Assembly: GCA_965277855.1 (NCBI GenBank) | Contig: OZ255847.1 | Location: forward strand, 2,356,001 to 2,420,000 | Length of the DNA: 64,000 nt | From: Bog-105 sp965277855 | GTDB lineage: Bacteria; Acidobacteriota; Terriglobia; Bryobacterales; Bryobacteraceae | Direction: 5' to 3' | Part shown: positions 53,597 to 62,962 of the stretch, piece after piece | How positions within the stretch are numbered: the stretch's first letter is position 1 | Layout of the letters: every line of letters begins with the position of its first letter | Position numbers and translations under genes: made by a program | The notes under the pieces: model-generated | The model's database searches: none | Told to the model about the DNA's origin: nothing | What the model saw: the letters and a program-made list of their open reading frames with translations, nothing else

Positions 53597-54532
53597 TCAG
53601 TTCTTCCGGCCGCGTTCCTCGATGGCGATTTCCAGATCAATGGCTGACCCGCCGCGCCAAATCGCCGCCTTCACCTTGCGGCCCACAATTTCTCCGCGCA
53701 GCGCCGCGTGTAACTCATCTACATCCGTCATCGGCTTGCCATCGAACTGCAACAGGACATCGCCCAGCAGCACGCCCGCTTTCTCCGCCGGCGAATCCGC
53801 TTCCACGCTCAATACAATCAACCCGGTCTTCTGACCCTCTTTGGATTCCGCGCGCACCACTGCCACTGGCTGCACACCCACTCCTAAATATCCTTGCCGG
53901 ATCCGCCCCTGCTGTTGCAGCTCATTCGCGATGCGCTGAATCGTGCTCACCGGCACCGCCAGCACCGAATGACGCGACAACGCCGGAGTCACCATCCCGA
54001 TCCATTCGCCTTCACTCGTCACCACCGCCGCGCCCGCTTGCGACGGATAGACATTGGCATCCACACGCAGGAATGCATCCAGCGTTCCGCCGCGCCAGAT
54101 GCGCCGCCCCGGACCAACCGCTCCCAAAACACCCAGGCTGGCCGTCGCGCCCACATCGGTCGTGAGCCCCACTACCGCCGCCAGCATCCCGGGCTTCAGC
54201 GATTCCGGTTTCGCCGCTTCCAGAGGGGTGCCAGTCAAGCCTTCCGCTTTCAAAATCGCCAGGTCGATTCCCGGATCACGCCCCAGCACCGTCGCATGCG
54301 CCTGCCCTCCGCTGGCCGAATAAATCGGAATGCGCTCTTCGCGACGCAGACTGTGGCTCGCCACCGCAAACAAATCGTTTCCCAAACTAATGCCGCTGGC
54401 CGTTCGATACGCCCCCGCCTTCACCGCCACTACCGCACCCGCCGTTTTCTCGACTAATGCCGCCAGCGCCGTCGATAGCTTACCTAAATCATTCAATTGC
54501 TCGTTACTCATACCCCGACTATGCGCTTCCAT
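53597..54532 (-). CDS. S1C (DegP-like) serine protease with one PDZ domain
   Basis: About 311 residues from ATG 54532 (with GGAG four bases upstream). The frame is open further but enters the divergent moeA gene. A chymotrypsin-fold domain (about 25-200) has a His in FAVASHSLRRE, an Asp in DPGIDLAILKAEG, and the probable nucleophile Ser in YPSQAGAAVV. Compared with the usual GNSGG, this oxyanion loop is altered (P-S-Q-A-G), so catalytic competence is uncertain. A PDZ domain (about 215-300: LGVGVQPVA, GLIVLSVEADSPAEKAGVLLGD) follows. No signal peptide is apparent, suggesting a cytoplasmic location, unusual for this family. Confidence 0.8.
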   Translation of the reverse strand: MEAHSRGMSNEQLNDLGKLSTALAALVEKTAGAVVAVKAGAYRTASGISLGNDLFAVASHSLRREERIPIYSASGGQAHATVLGRDPGIDLAILKAEGLTGTPLEAAKPESLKPGMLAAVVGLTTDVGATASLGVLGAVGPGRRIWRGGTLDAFLRVDANVYPSQAGAAVVTSEGEWIGMVTPALSRHSVLAVPVSTIQRIANELQQQGRIRQGYLGVGVQPVAVVRAESKEGQKTGLIVLSVEADSPAEKAGVLLGDVLLQFDGKPMTDVDELHAALRGEIVGRKVKAAIWRGGSAIDLEIAIEERGRKN

Positions 54533-54580
54533 CGGTCTCCGTCGCATCAGCCAATCGGGCAGGCAATGTAAAATTCGAGC

Positions 54581-55798
54581 GTGCAGGCAACATCTCCCGC
54601 GATCCGCGTTTTGGATTTTGAAGAAGCACGCGAAGTCGTTCTCAACACCATGCGCGGCGTCGGCTGTCACCCGGCGTCCGAATCCGTTGCGCTCGATCAA
54701 GCTCACGGCCGCACCCTTGCCGAAGACCTCTCCGCCGATCGCGATTATCCGGCTCTGCGCCGCTCTCTGCGCGACGGTTTTGCCGTCAGAGCGGCCGATC
54801 TGCCGGGCACTCTCCAGGTGCGCGGCGAAGTCCGGGCCGGCGATATTTCGCAAGCCCTGTTACAGACCGGGGAAGCTCTCGAAATTATGACGGGCGCGCC
54901 GCTGCCTGAAGGCGCGGACGCGGTCGTAATGGTTGAACACATCGAACGTGTCGAGGGCGGCATCAAAATCGATCGTTCCGCCGAACCCGGCCAGCACATT
55001 AACAATCGCGGCGCGGAAGCTCAGCAAGGCGTTCTGCTCATTTCGAAAGGCATCCGGCTCGATGCCAGCCACATCGCCACGCTCGCCATGACCGGCCACG
55101 CCAGCGTCGAAGCCTTCGCCAAACCGCGTGTCGCCATTCTCGCCACCGGCGATGAGATCGTACCCATCGATCAAACGCCCGAGCCGCACCAGATCCGCAA
55201 TTCCAACTCCTTCATGCTGGCTTCGCTGGTTAGGAACGCCGGCGGCGCGCCCACTATTCTGCCGGTGTCTCCCGATCGCTCGGATGCACTGCGCGCATCC
55301 CTGAAATGGGGTCTCTCCTTCGATCTGCTCCTTGTCAGCGGCGGCGTCTCCGCCGGCAAATACGATCTCGTGAAACCGGTGCTCCGCGAACTCGGCGCCC
55401 AATTCCTTTTCGAACGCGTCCGCGTGCAACCGGGCCAGCCTACCGCCTTCGGTCTCTTCGAGAAAACGCCCGTCTTCGGACTCCCCGGCAATCCCGGCTC
55501 ATCGCTCATTACCTTCGAACTCTTCGCCAAACCGGCTCTCGAATTCCTCTCCGGCAACCCCGAGCCGCTGCTTCCGCTCCTCACCGCCACCTTCGAAGCG
55601 CCCTTCCGTCACAAGCTCGGACTCACCCGCTTCCTTCCGGCTCGCCTGAGTGCCGATGGCATGCATCTGCGCCACATTTCGTGGCAAGGATCGAGCGACA
55701 TCCCGGCGCTAGCCAAAGCCAACGTGTTCCTCGTCGCCGACCACGACCGCGAAACCTGGGACGTCGGCGATTCCATCCGCATCCTGTTTAAGCCGTGA
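54581..55798 (+). CDS. moeA: Molybdopterin molybdenumtransferase
   Basis: A 405-residue MoeA, which inserts molybdate into adenylylated molybdopterin. GTG 54581 is the start. Family features: the domain opening FEEAREVVL, ALDQAHGRTLAEDLSA and the substrate loop LRDGFAVRA (about 65-73), GAPLPEGADAVVMVEH (about 108-123), the MogA-like core (ILATGDEIVPIDQTPEPHQIRNSN) and LLVSGGVSAGKYDL (about 252-265), with FGLPGNPGSS near 307. The C-terminal domain IV is present, so length is normal. moaC and moaB follow with overlaps, forming a cofactor operon. Confidence 0.95.
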   Translation: MQATSPAIRVLDFEEAREVVLNTMRGVGCHPASESVALDQAHGRTLAEDLSADRDYPALRRSLRDGFAVRAADLPGTLQVRGEVRAGDISQALLQTGEALEIMTGAPLPEGADAVVMVEHIERVEGGIKIDRSAEPGQHINNRGAEAQQGVLLISKGIRLDASHIATLAMTGHASVEAFAKPRVAILATGDEIVPIDQTPEPHQIRNSNSFMLASLVRNAGGAPTILPVSPDRSDALRASLKWGLSFDLLLVSGGVSAGKYDLVKPVLRELGAQFLFERVRVQPGQPTAFGLFEKTPVFGLPGNPGSSLITFELFAKPALEFLSGNPEPLLPLLTATFEAPFRHKLGLTRFLPARLSADGMHLRHISWQGSSDIPALAKANVFLVADHDRETWDVGDSIRILFKP

Positions 55799-56265
55799 AG
55801 AAACTCTCGCACTACAATGCCTCGGGTGATGTCGCCATGGTCGATGTATCTAGTAAAAAGGTCACCACCCGGTCTGCCGAGGCGCATGCCTTCGTCGCGC
55901 TGTCGCCAGCCGTGCTAGCCGCCCTTCCCAACAACAAAAAAGGCGATCCGCTGCAAGTCGCCCGCATCGCCGGCATCTCCGCCGCTAAGAAAACCTCCGA
56001 ACTCATTCCGCTCTGTCATCAGATCCCGTTGTCCCATGTCGCTGTCGATTTTGAGATGCAGCCCGACGGGGTAAGCATCTCCGCCTCCGCCTCCACCTCC
56101 GCCCAAACCGGCGTCGAAATGGAAGCGCTCACCGCAGCCTCCGTTGCGGCCTTGACCATCTATGACATGACAAAAGCACTCGACAAGAGCATCGAGATCC
56201 GCCACGTTCATCTCGTCCGCAAGACCGGTGGAAAATCCGGCGACTACCGGCGTGTTTCGAAATGA
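55795..56265 (+). CDS. moaC: Cyclic pyranopterin monophosphate synthase
   Basis: A 156-residue MoaC, which converts the MoaA product to cyclic pyranopterin monophosphate, the second half of the first step of molybdenum cofactor synthesis. Its start (GTG 55795) overlaps the moeA stop. Characteristic segments are KKGDPLQVARIAGISAAKKT (about 43-62), IPLCHQIPLSHVAVDF (about 67-82), TGVEMEALTAASVAALTIYDM (about 105-125) and KTGGKSGDY near the end, which include the conserved active-site Lys and Asp positions. Length is typical. The enzyme normally works with MoaA, which is not in this window. Confidence 0.95.
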   Translation: MKKLSHYNASGDVAMVDVSSKKVTTRSAEAHAFVALSPAVLAALPNNKKGDPLQVARIAGISAAKKTSELIPLCHQIPLSHVAVDFEMQPDGVSISASASTSAQTGVEMEALTAASVAALTIYDMTKALDKSIEIRHVHLVRKTGGKSGDYRRVSK

Positions 56266-56741
56266 TTAAGGTCGCTATCCTGACCATCAGCGATTCTGCC
56301 TCGCAAGGCACGCGAGCCGATCTCTCCGGCCCGGCCCTGCGCCAGCGCTGCGAAGAATTGCAGTGGCCAGTGGCTGCAGCGGCTATCGTTCGCGACGAAA
56401 TTGCCGCGATTCGCGACCAGCTTCTCTCCTGGCTGACAGAGGAAGTAGCCACTGTTATTCTGACCACCGGTGGTACCGGTGTCAGCTCGCGCGATCACAC
56501 GCCGGAAGCCACCCGCCATCTCCTCGAAAAAGAACTCCCCGGTGTCGCCGAACTGATGCGTTCGCGCGGCCTTGAACAAACACCTTTCTCCGTGCTCTCG
56601 CGCGGTCTAGCCGGCACGAGTAAGCGCACTTTCCTGGTCAACTTGCCCGGCGCTCCGAAAGGCGCTGTCCGGTCGCTCTCGACTATCGAACACCTCATCC
56701 CTCATATCGTCGATCTGCTGCACGGCAAAACAGAGCATTGA
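56262..56741 (+). CDS. moaB: Molybdenum cofactor biosynthesis protein B (MogA/MoaB type)
   Basis: A 159-residue MoaB/Mog-family protein of the molybdopterin adenylyltransferase fold. The start overlaps the moaC stop. The family signature is LTTGGTGVSSRDHTPEAT (about 67-84), preceded by VAILTISDSASQGTRADLSG at the N-terminus and followed by LPGAPKGAVRSL near the C-terminus. MogA activates molybdopterin by adenylylation, upstream of MoeA; MoaB is a close relative and the two cannot be told apart reliably by sequence here. With moeA and moaC this makes a minimal cofactor operon. Confidence 0.92.
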   Translation: MIKVAILTISDSASQGTRADLSGPALRQRCEELQWPVAAAAIVRDEIAAIRDQLLSWLTEEVATVILTTGGTGVSSRDHTPEATRHLLEKELPGVAELMRSRGLEQTPFSVLSRGLAGTSKRTFLVNLPGAPKGAVRSLSTIEHLIPHIVDLLHGKTEH

Positions 56742-56785
56742 GGCGGAAACCAGCGGCACTCTCGGAACATCTCTAAGATGAAGAT

Positions 56786-58021
56786 ATGAAAATTCGGCCT
56801 CGCTCTGCCCGCCTGTTCAGCGCCTCTTGCCTGGTTGGAATGTTGTTCGGCGGTGTTTGGCTGTCAGGACAGGCACTACCGCCCGGAACACTCCCTGCCG
56901 GCCCTCCCCCCAAGCCCGGCCAACTGGGGCCGCCGCCTGAAAAACTACCCGCAGGAACATCGAACTCTACCGAAACCCCGGTCGACACACCAAAGCCAAA
57001 ATCGACAACGCCGGACGATAAAGACGGCTCGCTCATTCGTATTACTACCCAGAACGTCTTGGTGCCGACCACCGTTCTCGACCCTGACGGTCATGGTTAT
57101 GTGAACGGTCTGAAACCAGCCGAGTTCGAATTGCTAGATAACGACAAGCCCCAGAAGATCGTCTCCGAGTTCATTCAGCTGCCGATGTCGGTCGTCCTCG
57201 TTGTGCAGGCCAACTCCGAAATCGAACCCGTTCTTCCGACCCTCAAAAAGGCCGGCGTTCTCCTGCAGGGTCTCGTTACCGGCCAGGATAGCGATGTGGC
57301 TGTTGTCTCGTTTGACCACCGCATCCAGCACCTGCAGGATTTCACTAAAGATCCTGAAAAACTCGATGATGCGATGCAGAAACTGACCGCCGGCTCGAGT
57401 AGCGCCCGCCTGGTCGATTCGGTTCTGGAAGCCGATCAAATGTTGAAGGCTCATGATCCTCAGAAAAACCGTCGCCGCGTCATCGTCCTCGTCAGCCGCA
57501 ATCTCGATAAAGGCAGCGAGTCACACGTGCAGGAAACGGCCCGCCAGATGCAATTCGATAACGTGATCATCTATTGCATCGACATCTCGCGCGCTTACAC
57601 GGCCCTCAACAAGAAAATGGATTACCCGCGCCCGGCCAACGGCGGCATCCCGCCCGAAGCGCAAGGCAACATCGCCGGCGGAGTTCCGCGCACCGAAACG
57701 ACCAATGTGCAACAGCAGAATGGCAATGCCCTGAACGGCATTCCTCCGATCTATCGGGGCATCCGCGATCTCTTCCGCAAAACACCCGCGGAATCCTTTG
57801 CCCTATTCACCGGCGGCCGCACCTATAATTTTGCCAAGCAGAGCGGCTTCGAATCCGCCATCTCCGATATCGGCGCAGATCTCAACAGCCAGTACCTGCT
57901 CAGCTACGCTCCTAACGACACAAACGAGCCCGGCTTTCACACCATCAAGGTAAACGTAAACCGCCCCGGCCTCTATGTCCGCACCCGTCCCGGTTACTGG
58001 ACCGGCGGCGGCCAGTATTGA
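56786..58021 (+). CDS. VWFA-related exported protein of acidobacterial type
   Basis: A 411-residue protein with a signal peptide (residues 1-28) and a proline-rich linker (PPGTLPAGPPPKPGQLGPPP). A von Willebrand type A domain spans about 130-390. It has the hallmark TTVLDPDGHGYVNGLKPAEFELLDN lead-in and a YLLSYAPNDTNEPGFHTIKV C-terminal segment of the acidobacterial VWFA-related family. The MIDAS D-x-S-x-S motif expected after strand 1 is replaced by V-V-Q-A-N-S, so metal-dependent adhesion is doubtful. An internal G/N/P-rich stretch interrupts the domain. Function unknown, location probably periplasm or cell surface. Confidence 0.85.
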   Translation: MKIRPRSARLFSASCLVGMLFGGVWLSGQALPPGTLPAGPPPKPGQLGPPPEKLPAGTSNSTETPVDTPKPKSTTPDDKDGSLIRITTQNVLVPTTVLDPDGHGYVNGLKPAEFELLDNDKPQKIVSEFIQLPMSVVLVVQANSEIEPVLPTLKKAGVLLQGLVTGQDSDVAVVSFDHRIQHLQDFTKDPEKLDDAMQKLTAGSSSARLVDSVLEADQMLKAHDPQKNRRRVIVLVSRNLDKGSESHVQETARQMQFDNVIIYCIDISRAYTALNKKMDYPRPANGGIPPEAQGNIAGGVPRTETTNVQQQNGNALNGIPPIYRGIRDLFRKTPAESFALFTGGRTYNFAKQSGFESAISDIGADLNSQYLLSYAPNDTNEPGFHTIKVNVNRPGLYVRTRPGYWTGGGQY

Positions 58022-58051
58022 TTTCACGCCACCCTGCTATCATGCAGGCGC

Positions 58052-58972
58052 ATGAGCGCGTACTCGATTGGAGTGGACCTCGGCGGCACCAATCTTCGCG
58101 CCGCTGCGGTCGATGCCGATGGCCAACTTTTAGCCAGAATTTCCGAACCAGCTGACTTCGCCGCCGGCCCTGAACAGGTCGCGTGCGAGATCGCCAAAGC
58201 CATCGACACGGTCCGCCAGCAGGTCGGCAGCGTCGGCTTGCTCGGCGTTGGTATCGGTATCCCCGGCTACATCGATATCGACGCGGGAGTGGTACTCGGC
58301 GCGGCCAATCTGCCCGGCTTTACCGGCTTTCCCATTCGCGACCGCATCCAGCAGCATCTCGCTACGCCGATCCTGCTTGAAAACGACGCTAACGCCGCCG
58401 CACTCGGTGAAATGTGGATCGGCGCAGGCAAAGATGTCAAAGACCTCATCCTCCTCACCCTCGGCACCGGCATCGGCGGCGGCATCGTCACCGGCGGCAA
58501 AGTGCTCCACGGCTTCCGCGGCATGGCGGGCGAGTTCGGTCATATGACCGTGTTTCCCGACGGCAATCCCTGCGGCTGCGGCAACTATGGCTGCCTCGAA
58601 AAACACGCCTCCGCCTCCGCCATCGCCGCGATGGGCCGCATGATGCATTTCGGCCATGAAATTCAAACCGCCGCCGATGTACACGCCCTCGCCCTGGCCG
58701 GCAACGACCGCGCCAAAATGGTTTTCGAATCCATGGGCCGCGCTTTAGGAATCGCCTTCGCTAACCTTATCAACGCGTTTAATTTTCCCTTGTATCTACT
58801 GAGCGGCGGACCGTTGCCGGCATGGGACTTCTTTTCCCCCGCGATGTTTCTCGAAATCAATCGTCGCTCGTTTACCTTCGCCCGCACCGGCACCCGCGTC
58901 GAACGTGCCCTTCTCGGCGCAGACGCCGGACTCTTCGGCGCTGCCCACCTCCCCTTCTGCCACAATTGCTGA
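58052..58972 (+). CDS. ROK-family sugar kinase (glucokinase-like)
   Basis: A 306-residue ROK-family protein. ATP site IGVDLGGTNLRAAAVDADG at the N-terminus, then GIGIPGYIDIDAGVVLGAANLPGF, substrate loop LENDANAAALGE (about 110-121), TLGTGIGGGIV, and the zinc-binding ROK signature CGCGNYGCLEKHAS (about 170-183). All expected residues are present, so activity is likely. Glucose or an N-acetyl-sugar are likely substrates. The xylulokinase gene begins 20 bases after its stop in the same direction, suggesting a sugar-phosphorylation pair. Without nearby transporter genes the sugar cannot be fixed. Confidence 0.92.
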   Translation: MSAYSIGVDLGGTNLRAAAVDADGQLLARISEPADFAAGPEQVACEIAKAIDTVRQQVGSVGLLGVGIGIPGYIDIDAGVVLGAANLPGFTGFPIRDRIQQHLATPILLENDANAAALGEMWIGAGKDVKDLILLTLGTGIGGGIVTGGKVLHGFRGMAGEFGHMTVFPDGNPCGCGNYGCLEKHASASAIAAMGRMMHFGHEIQTAADVHALALAGNDRAKMVFESMGRALGIAFANLINAFNFPLYLLSGGPLPAWDFFSPAMFLEINRRSFTFARTGTRVERALLGADAGLFGAAHLPFCHNC

Positions 58973-58991
58973 AAGTAACGCCCTCACGAAC

Positions 58992-60491
58992 ATGTATTGG
59001 TTAGGACTCGACGTTGGCACCGGCGGCTCGCGTGCCTTGCTCATCGATGAGAAAGCCCGTATGCGCTTCTCCTTCATCTCCGCCCATGAAGATATGCGCA
59101 TGCTCAAACCTCTCTGGGCCGAGCAGGACCCGAATGACTGGTGGCACGCCTCCCGACTCGCTATCCACGGAGCCCTTAGAGAAGCCGGCATAGACGGCTC
59201 GTCGATAGCCGGCATCGGTCTCACCGGGCAGATGCATGGCCTCGTCCTCCTCGATGCCGCAGGCGAAGTCATACGCCCGGCGCTGATCTGGTGCGATCAG
59301 CGCAGCCAGGCTCAGGTCGATGAAATCAATGCCGCGCTCGGCCCCGAAAACATCCTGCGCTCGACCGCCAATCCCATGCTCACCGGCTGGACCTTGCCCA
59401 AACTGCTTTGGGTTCGCGACCACGAACCCGAACTTTTTGCACGCGTCAAACAAGTCCTCCTGCCGAAAGATTTCCTGCGCTTTAAACTCACCGGCGAGTT
59501 CGCCACCGATGTCTCCGACGCAAGCGGCACTGGCCTCTTCGACGTTCTGCACCGCGACTGGTCCGGCGAAATGATCGCCGGCCTGAACCTTGATAGCGGC
59601 CATTTCCCACGAGCTCTCGAATCGAGCGAACTCAGCGGTCAGGTCACTGAGGGCGCCGCGCAAGCCACCGGACTTCGCGCCGGTACTCCGGTTGTCGCAG
59701 GGGCAGGAGATCAAGCCGCCAGCGCCATCGGGAACGGCATTGTCGAATCCGGCAACGTCTCCTGCACGGTCGGCACTTCCGGCGTTGTTTTTGCCTATCT
59801 CGATCAGCCTGCCTACGATCCGCAAGGCCGCGTCCACACCTTCTGCCACGCGATCCCGAACACCTGGCACGTCATGGGCGTCACCCAAGGCGCCGGACTC
59901 AGCCTGCAATGGTTTCGCAATCGCTTCTCACCCGACACGCCCTACGACGAACTCACCGCCGACGCCTCTCTTTCCCCACCGGGCGCACACGGACTCTTCT
60001 GGCTTCCTTATCTGATGGGCGAGCGCACGCCGCACCTGGACGCCAATGCGCGTGCTGCCTGGGTCGGCCTCACTGCGAAACACCAGTCGAGCGACCTGGT
60101 CCGCGCCATTCTCGAAGGCGTCTGCTACAGCCTCAAAGACGGGCTCGAAATCATCACCGGCCTCGGCGCTAAACCGGCCCTCACGCGTCTCTCCGGCGGC
60201 GGCGCACGCAGCCCGCTCTGGCACCAGCTTTTCGCCGACATCTTCGACAACCGCGTCACCACTCTCGAGACGCAGGAAGGCTCCGCGTTCGGCGCTGCTC
60301 TGCTCGCCGCCGTCGGCACCGGCGAATACCAAAGCGCGCGCGAAATTTGCCGGGCCGCCATCCATGAAGTTGCCGTCAAAGAGCCTGATCGTTCTTCCGC
60401 CGCCTTTTACGCGGAGCGCTACCGCATCTATCGCACACTTTACCCGGCTCTGCATCCCGCCTTCTCCGCCATCGCGGCACTCGCCGAGTGA
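58992..60491 (+). CDS. xylB: Xylulokinase-type FGGY sugar kinase
   Basis: About 499 residues from ATG 58992. The frame is open to 58905 but that would overlap the ROK gene. It is an FGGY-family kinase with the N-terminal phosphate loop LDVGTGGSRALLIDE, GLTGQMHGLVLLD, DVSDASGTGLFDV, and the C-terminal TPVVAGAGDQAASAIGNGIV (about 230-250) and LSGGGARSPLWHQLFADIF (about 398-416). The best fit is xylulokinase (D-xylulose to xylulose 5-phosphate); other FGGY substrates cannot be excluded. It follows the ROK kinase, and priA starts four bases after its stop. Confidence 0.87.
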   Translation: MYWLGLDVGTGGSRALLIDEKARMRFSFISAHEDMRMLKPLWAEQDPNDWWHASRLAIHGALREAGIDGSSIAGIGLTGQMHGLVLLDAAGEVIRPALIWCDQRSQAQVDEINAALGPENILRSTANPMLTGWTLPKLLWVRDHEPELFARVKQVLLPKDFLRFKLTGEFATDVSDASGTGLFDVLHRDWSGEMIAGLNLDSGHFPRALESSELSGQVTEGAAQATGLRAGTPVVAGAGDQAASAIGNGIVESGNVSCTVGTSGVVFAYLDQPAYDPQGRVHTFCHAIPNTWHVMGVTQGAGLSLQWFRNRFSPDTPYDELTADASLSPPGAHGLFWLPYLMGERTPHLDANARAAWVGLTAKHQSSDLVRAILEGVCYSLKDGLEIITGLGAKPALTRLSGGGARSPLWHQLFADIFDNRVTTLETQEGSAFGAALLAAVGTGEYQSAREICRAAIHEVAVKEPDRSSAAFYAERYRIYRTLYPALHPAFSAIAALAE

Positions 60492-60495
60492 AGCC

Positions 60496-62907
60496 GTGCC
60501 CAGCTACTGCGATTTAGCTCTGCCCGTTCCGCTCGATCGTTCCTTCACTTACGCTCTGCCGCTCACCCTGCACCACCGCGCCCAGCCCGGTTGCCGCGTG
60601 GTCGCACCCTTTGGATCACGCCGGCTCACCGGGGTCATTTTGCGCGTGCATGACGATCCGCCCTATAGTGAACCCCGCGAAGTCCTAAGCCTGCGCGATG
60701 CCGAGCCTGTACTCGACGACGATCTGCTCGCGCTCGGTCGTTGGATCGCCGAATATTACTGCGCCCCGCTCGGCGAAGTGCTCAAAGGCATGCTTCCCTT
60801 AAGCGGCGAAATCCGCCGCAGCACGCTGTACTCGCTCACCACCACCGGCCGAGACGTCGCCCGCCAGCTCACGGGCAAGACGCAGACCGACTCCGCCTTG
60901 CAAATGCTGGTTCTGCTCGAAACCCGGTCCCGCTCCTCCGAATACCTCTCGGCCAAAATTGAAAACGCCAAACCGGCCCTGCGCGGCCTTATCAAACGCG
61001 GTTGGATCTCGGCCGAAGATCGCGAGGAGGATCGCGATCCTTTGCGCGCCCGCGCCGAACGACTGCAAGCTTCTTTTGTTACTCGACCGATCACCGGTAT
61101 CAAACTGAAGAAGTCAGAACGCGAACTCCTCGCTTTCCTCGAATTGCATCCCGGCGCGCATAACGTTGCCGAGTTAGGCGAACTTATCAAAAAGGCGAGC
61201 GAAGCCGCACGCGCCTTGGCCCGCAAAGAACTCGTCGCGCTTGCTGTCGAGAACGTGCAGCCCGCGTCCGGTTACGAACGGCCACGCCCGCTACTCAATC
61301 CCCACCAGCAGGCGTGCGTCGACGCCCTCGAACGCGCGCTCGATGGCGAAGCATTTCAAACATTTCTGCTCGAAGGCGTCACCGGTTCCGGCAAGACCGA
61401 AGTCTACTTGCGTGGCATCGAAGCCACTCTCGCTCGTGGCAAAAACGCTCTCCTGCTCGTGCCCGAAATCGCGCTTACGCCCGCTGTCGCCGGCCAGTTT
61501 TTTCATCGCTTCGGCCAGCAGGTTGCCATTCTCCATTCCGCGTTTGGCGATGCCGAACGCGCCGATCAATGGCGGCGCATCCGCAACGGGCAGGCCCGCG
61601 TCATTGTTGGCACCCGCTCCGGAGTCTTCGCGCCGGTCCCCAATCTCGGTCTCCTGGTAATCGACGAAGAGCACGACGCCAGCTACAAGCAGCAGGAAAC
61701 GCCGCGCTATCACGGCCGCGACGTTGCTCTCGTCCGCGCGCGCAACGCCGGAGCCGTCGCCATTCTCGGGTCGGCTACGCCTTCTGTCGAAACTCGCTAC
61801 AACGCTGAAACCGGCAAATACACGCAACTCAACTTACCCGAGCGCATCGCGCAGCGCCCCATGCCCGAAGTCGAGATTATCGACATGCGCCTCGAATTTC
61901 TCGAGACCAAAAAACAATCCACCTTCTCCCGCCGCCTCCTGGAAGAGATGGCTCTTCGCCTTACGCAGGGAGAGCAGGTCATGCTGCTGCTCAATCGCCG
62001 CGGCTTCTCCAGCTTTCTCGTCTGCCGTGCCTGCGGTGAACGGATGCAATGCGAAAACTGCTCCGTTGTTCTTACCCATCACCGGCGCGACCGCCGGATG
62101 CTCTGCCACACGTGCGGCTTTGCCGAAAAGATCCCCGAAATATGTCCCAAATGCGGCAGTAACTATATCCAGTTCCTCGGCACCGGCGCGGAACGCGTCG
62201 AAGATGAACTGCATCTCCATCTGCCGACTGCCCGCATCGCTCGGCTCGACCGCGATACCGCCAGCGGCAAAGGCGCCTTCGAACATATTCTGCAAACTTT
62301 TCGCGACGGCAGCATCGATGTCCTGGTCGGCACCCAGATGATTGCTAAAGGGCACGACATTCCGAACGTCACGCTCGTCGGAGTCGTCCTCGCCGACATC
62401 GGTCTCAGTCTCCCCGATTTTCGCGCCGCGGAACGCACCTTCCAACTTCTTACCCAGGCAGCTGGCCGCGCCGGTCGCGGCGACACACCCGGTCAGGTCA
62501 TCATTCAAACGCTTAATCCTGACCACTACGCGGTCCGCTTCGCCGCCCAGCAAAACTATCCCGGCTTCTATAACAAAGAAATCGAATTTCGCAAATGGCT
62601 GCGCTATCCTCCCTTCGCTGCTCTCGCCAACGTCATCGTCCGCGCCGAAAAGCAGGAGGACGCGCTTCGTATGGCCACCCAGATCGGCTACCTGCTCACT
62701 CCCCCGCCCCCCGGCATCCGCGTGATGGGTCCCGCCGAAGCGCCTGTACTGCGCGTTAAGAATGAGTTCCGCTATCAACTGCTCCTTAAAGCCGCCAAAC
62801 GCTCCGTCCTCCGTCAGGTTTTGCAGGACCTCCGCGGGCTCGCCTTAAAAGAACGCTGGAAATCCACCGCTCTTGTGATCGACGTGGACCCGATCAGCTT
62901 GATGTAA
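60496..62907 (+). CDS. priA: Primosomal protein N' (replication restart helicase)
   Basis: About 803 residues from GTG 60496, four bases after xylB. PriA reloads the replicative helicase at collapsed forks. The N-terminal DNA 3'-end-binding domain begins VALPVPLDRSF-like sequence (CDLALPVPLDRSFTY). The helicase core has the Walker A GVTGSGKTEVYLRG near 295 and the DEEH box VIDEEHDASYKQ near 390, with GSATPSVET. A zinc-binding insert of eight cysteines spans about 512-555 (CRACGERMQC, CENC, CHTCGF, CPKCGS). Motifs V and VI (LVGTQMIAKGHDIPNV, QAAGRAGRG) complete it. Length and order are normal. Confidence 0.96.
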   Translation: MPSYCDLALPVPLDRSFTYALPLTLHHRAQPGCRVVAPFGSRRLTGVILRVHDDPPYSEPREVLSLRDAEPVLDDDLLALGRWIAEYYCAPLGEVLKGMLPLSGEIRRSTLYSLTTTGRDVARQLTGKTQTDSALQMLVLLETRSRSSEYLSAKIENAKPALRGLIKRGWISAEDREEDRDPLRARAERLQASFVTRPITGIKLKKSERELLAFLELHPGAHNVAELGELIKKASEAARALARKELVALAVENVQPASGYERPRPLLNPHQQACVDALERALDGEAFQTFLLEGVTGSGKTEVYLRGIEATLARGKNALLLVPEIALTPAVAGQFFHRFGQQVAILHSAFGDAERADQWRRIRNGQARVIVGTRSGVFAPVPNLGLLVIDEEHDASYKQQETPRYHGRDVALVRARNAGAVAILGSATPSVETRYNAETGKYTQLNLPERIAQRPMPEVEIIDMRLEFLETKKQSTFSRRLLEEMALRLTQGEQVMLLLNRRGFSSFLVCRACGERMQCENCSVVLTHHRRDRRMLCHTCGFAEKIPEICPKCGSNYIQFLGTGAERVEDELHLHLPTARIARLDRDTASGKGAFEHILQTFRDGSIDVLVGTQMIAKGHDIPNVTLVGVVLADIGLSLPDFRAAERTFQLLTQAAGRAGRGDTPGQVIIQTLNPDHYAVRFAAQQNYPGFYNKEIEFRKWLRYPPFAALANVIVRAEKQEDALRMATQIGYLLTPPPPGIRVMGPAEAPVLRVKNEFRYQLLLKAAKRSVLRQVLQDLRGLALKERWKSTALVIDVDPISLM

Positions 62908-62924
62908 CCAGTTGATGTAACCAG
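62899..62924. repeat. 13-bp tandem duplication over the priA stop
   Basis: TTGATGTAACCAG occurs twice in direct tandem. The first copy contains the priA stop codon (TAA, 62905-62907); the second lies just after it. It looks like a slippage duplication and does not change the protein. Confidence 0.9.
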
Positions 62925-62962
62925 GCATCCCTGACCCGAGTGATAAAATTAGAAATTGTCAC

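Noticed and set aside
60046..60495. N-terminal extension of priA into xylB
   Set aside because: The extension lies wholly inside xylB in another frame; PriA's own N-terminal domain starts at 60496.
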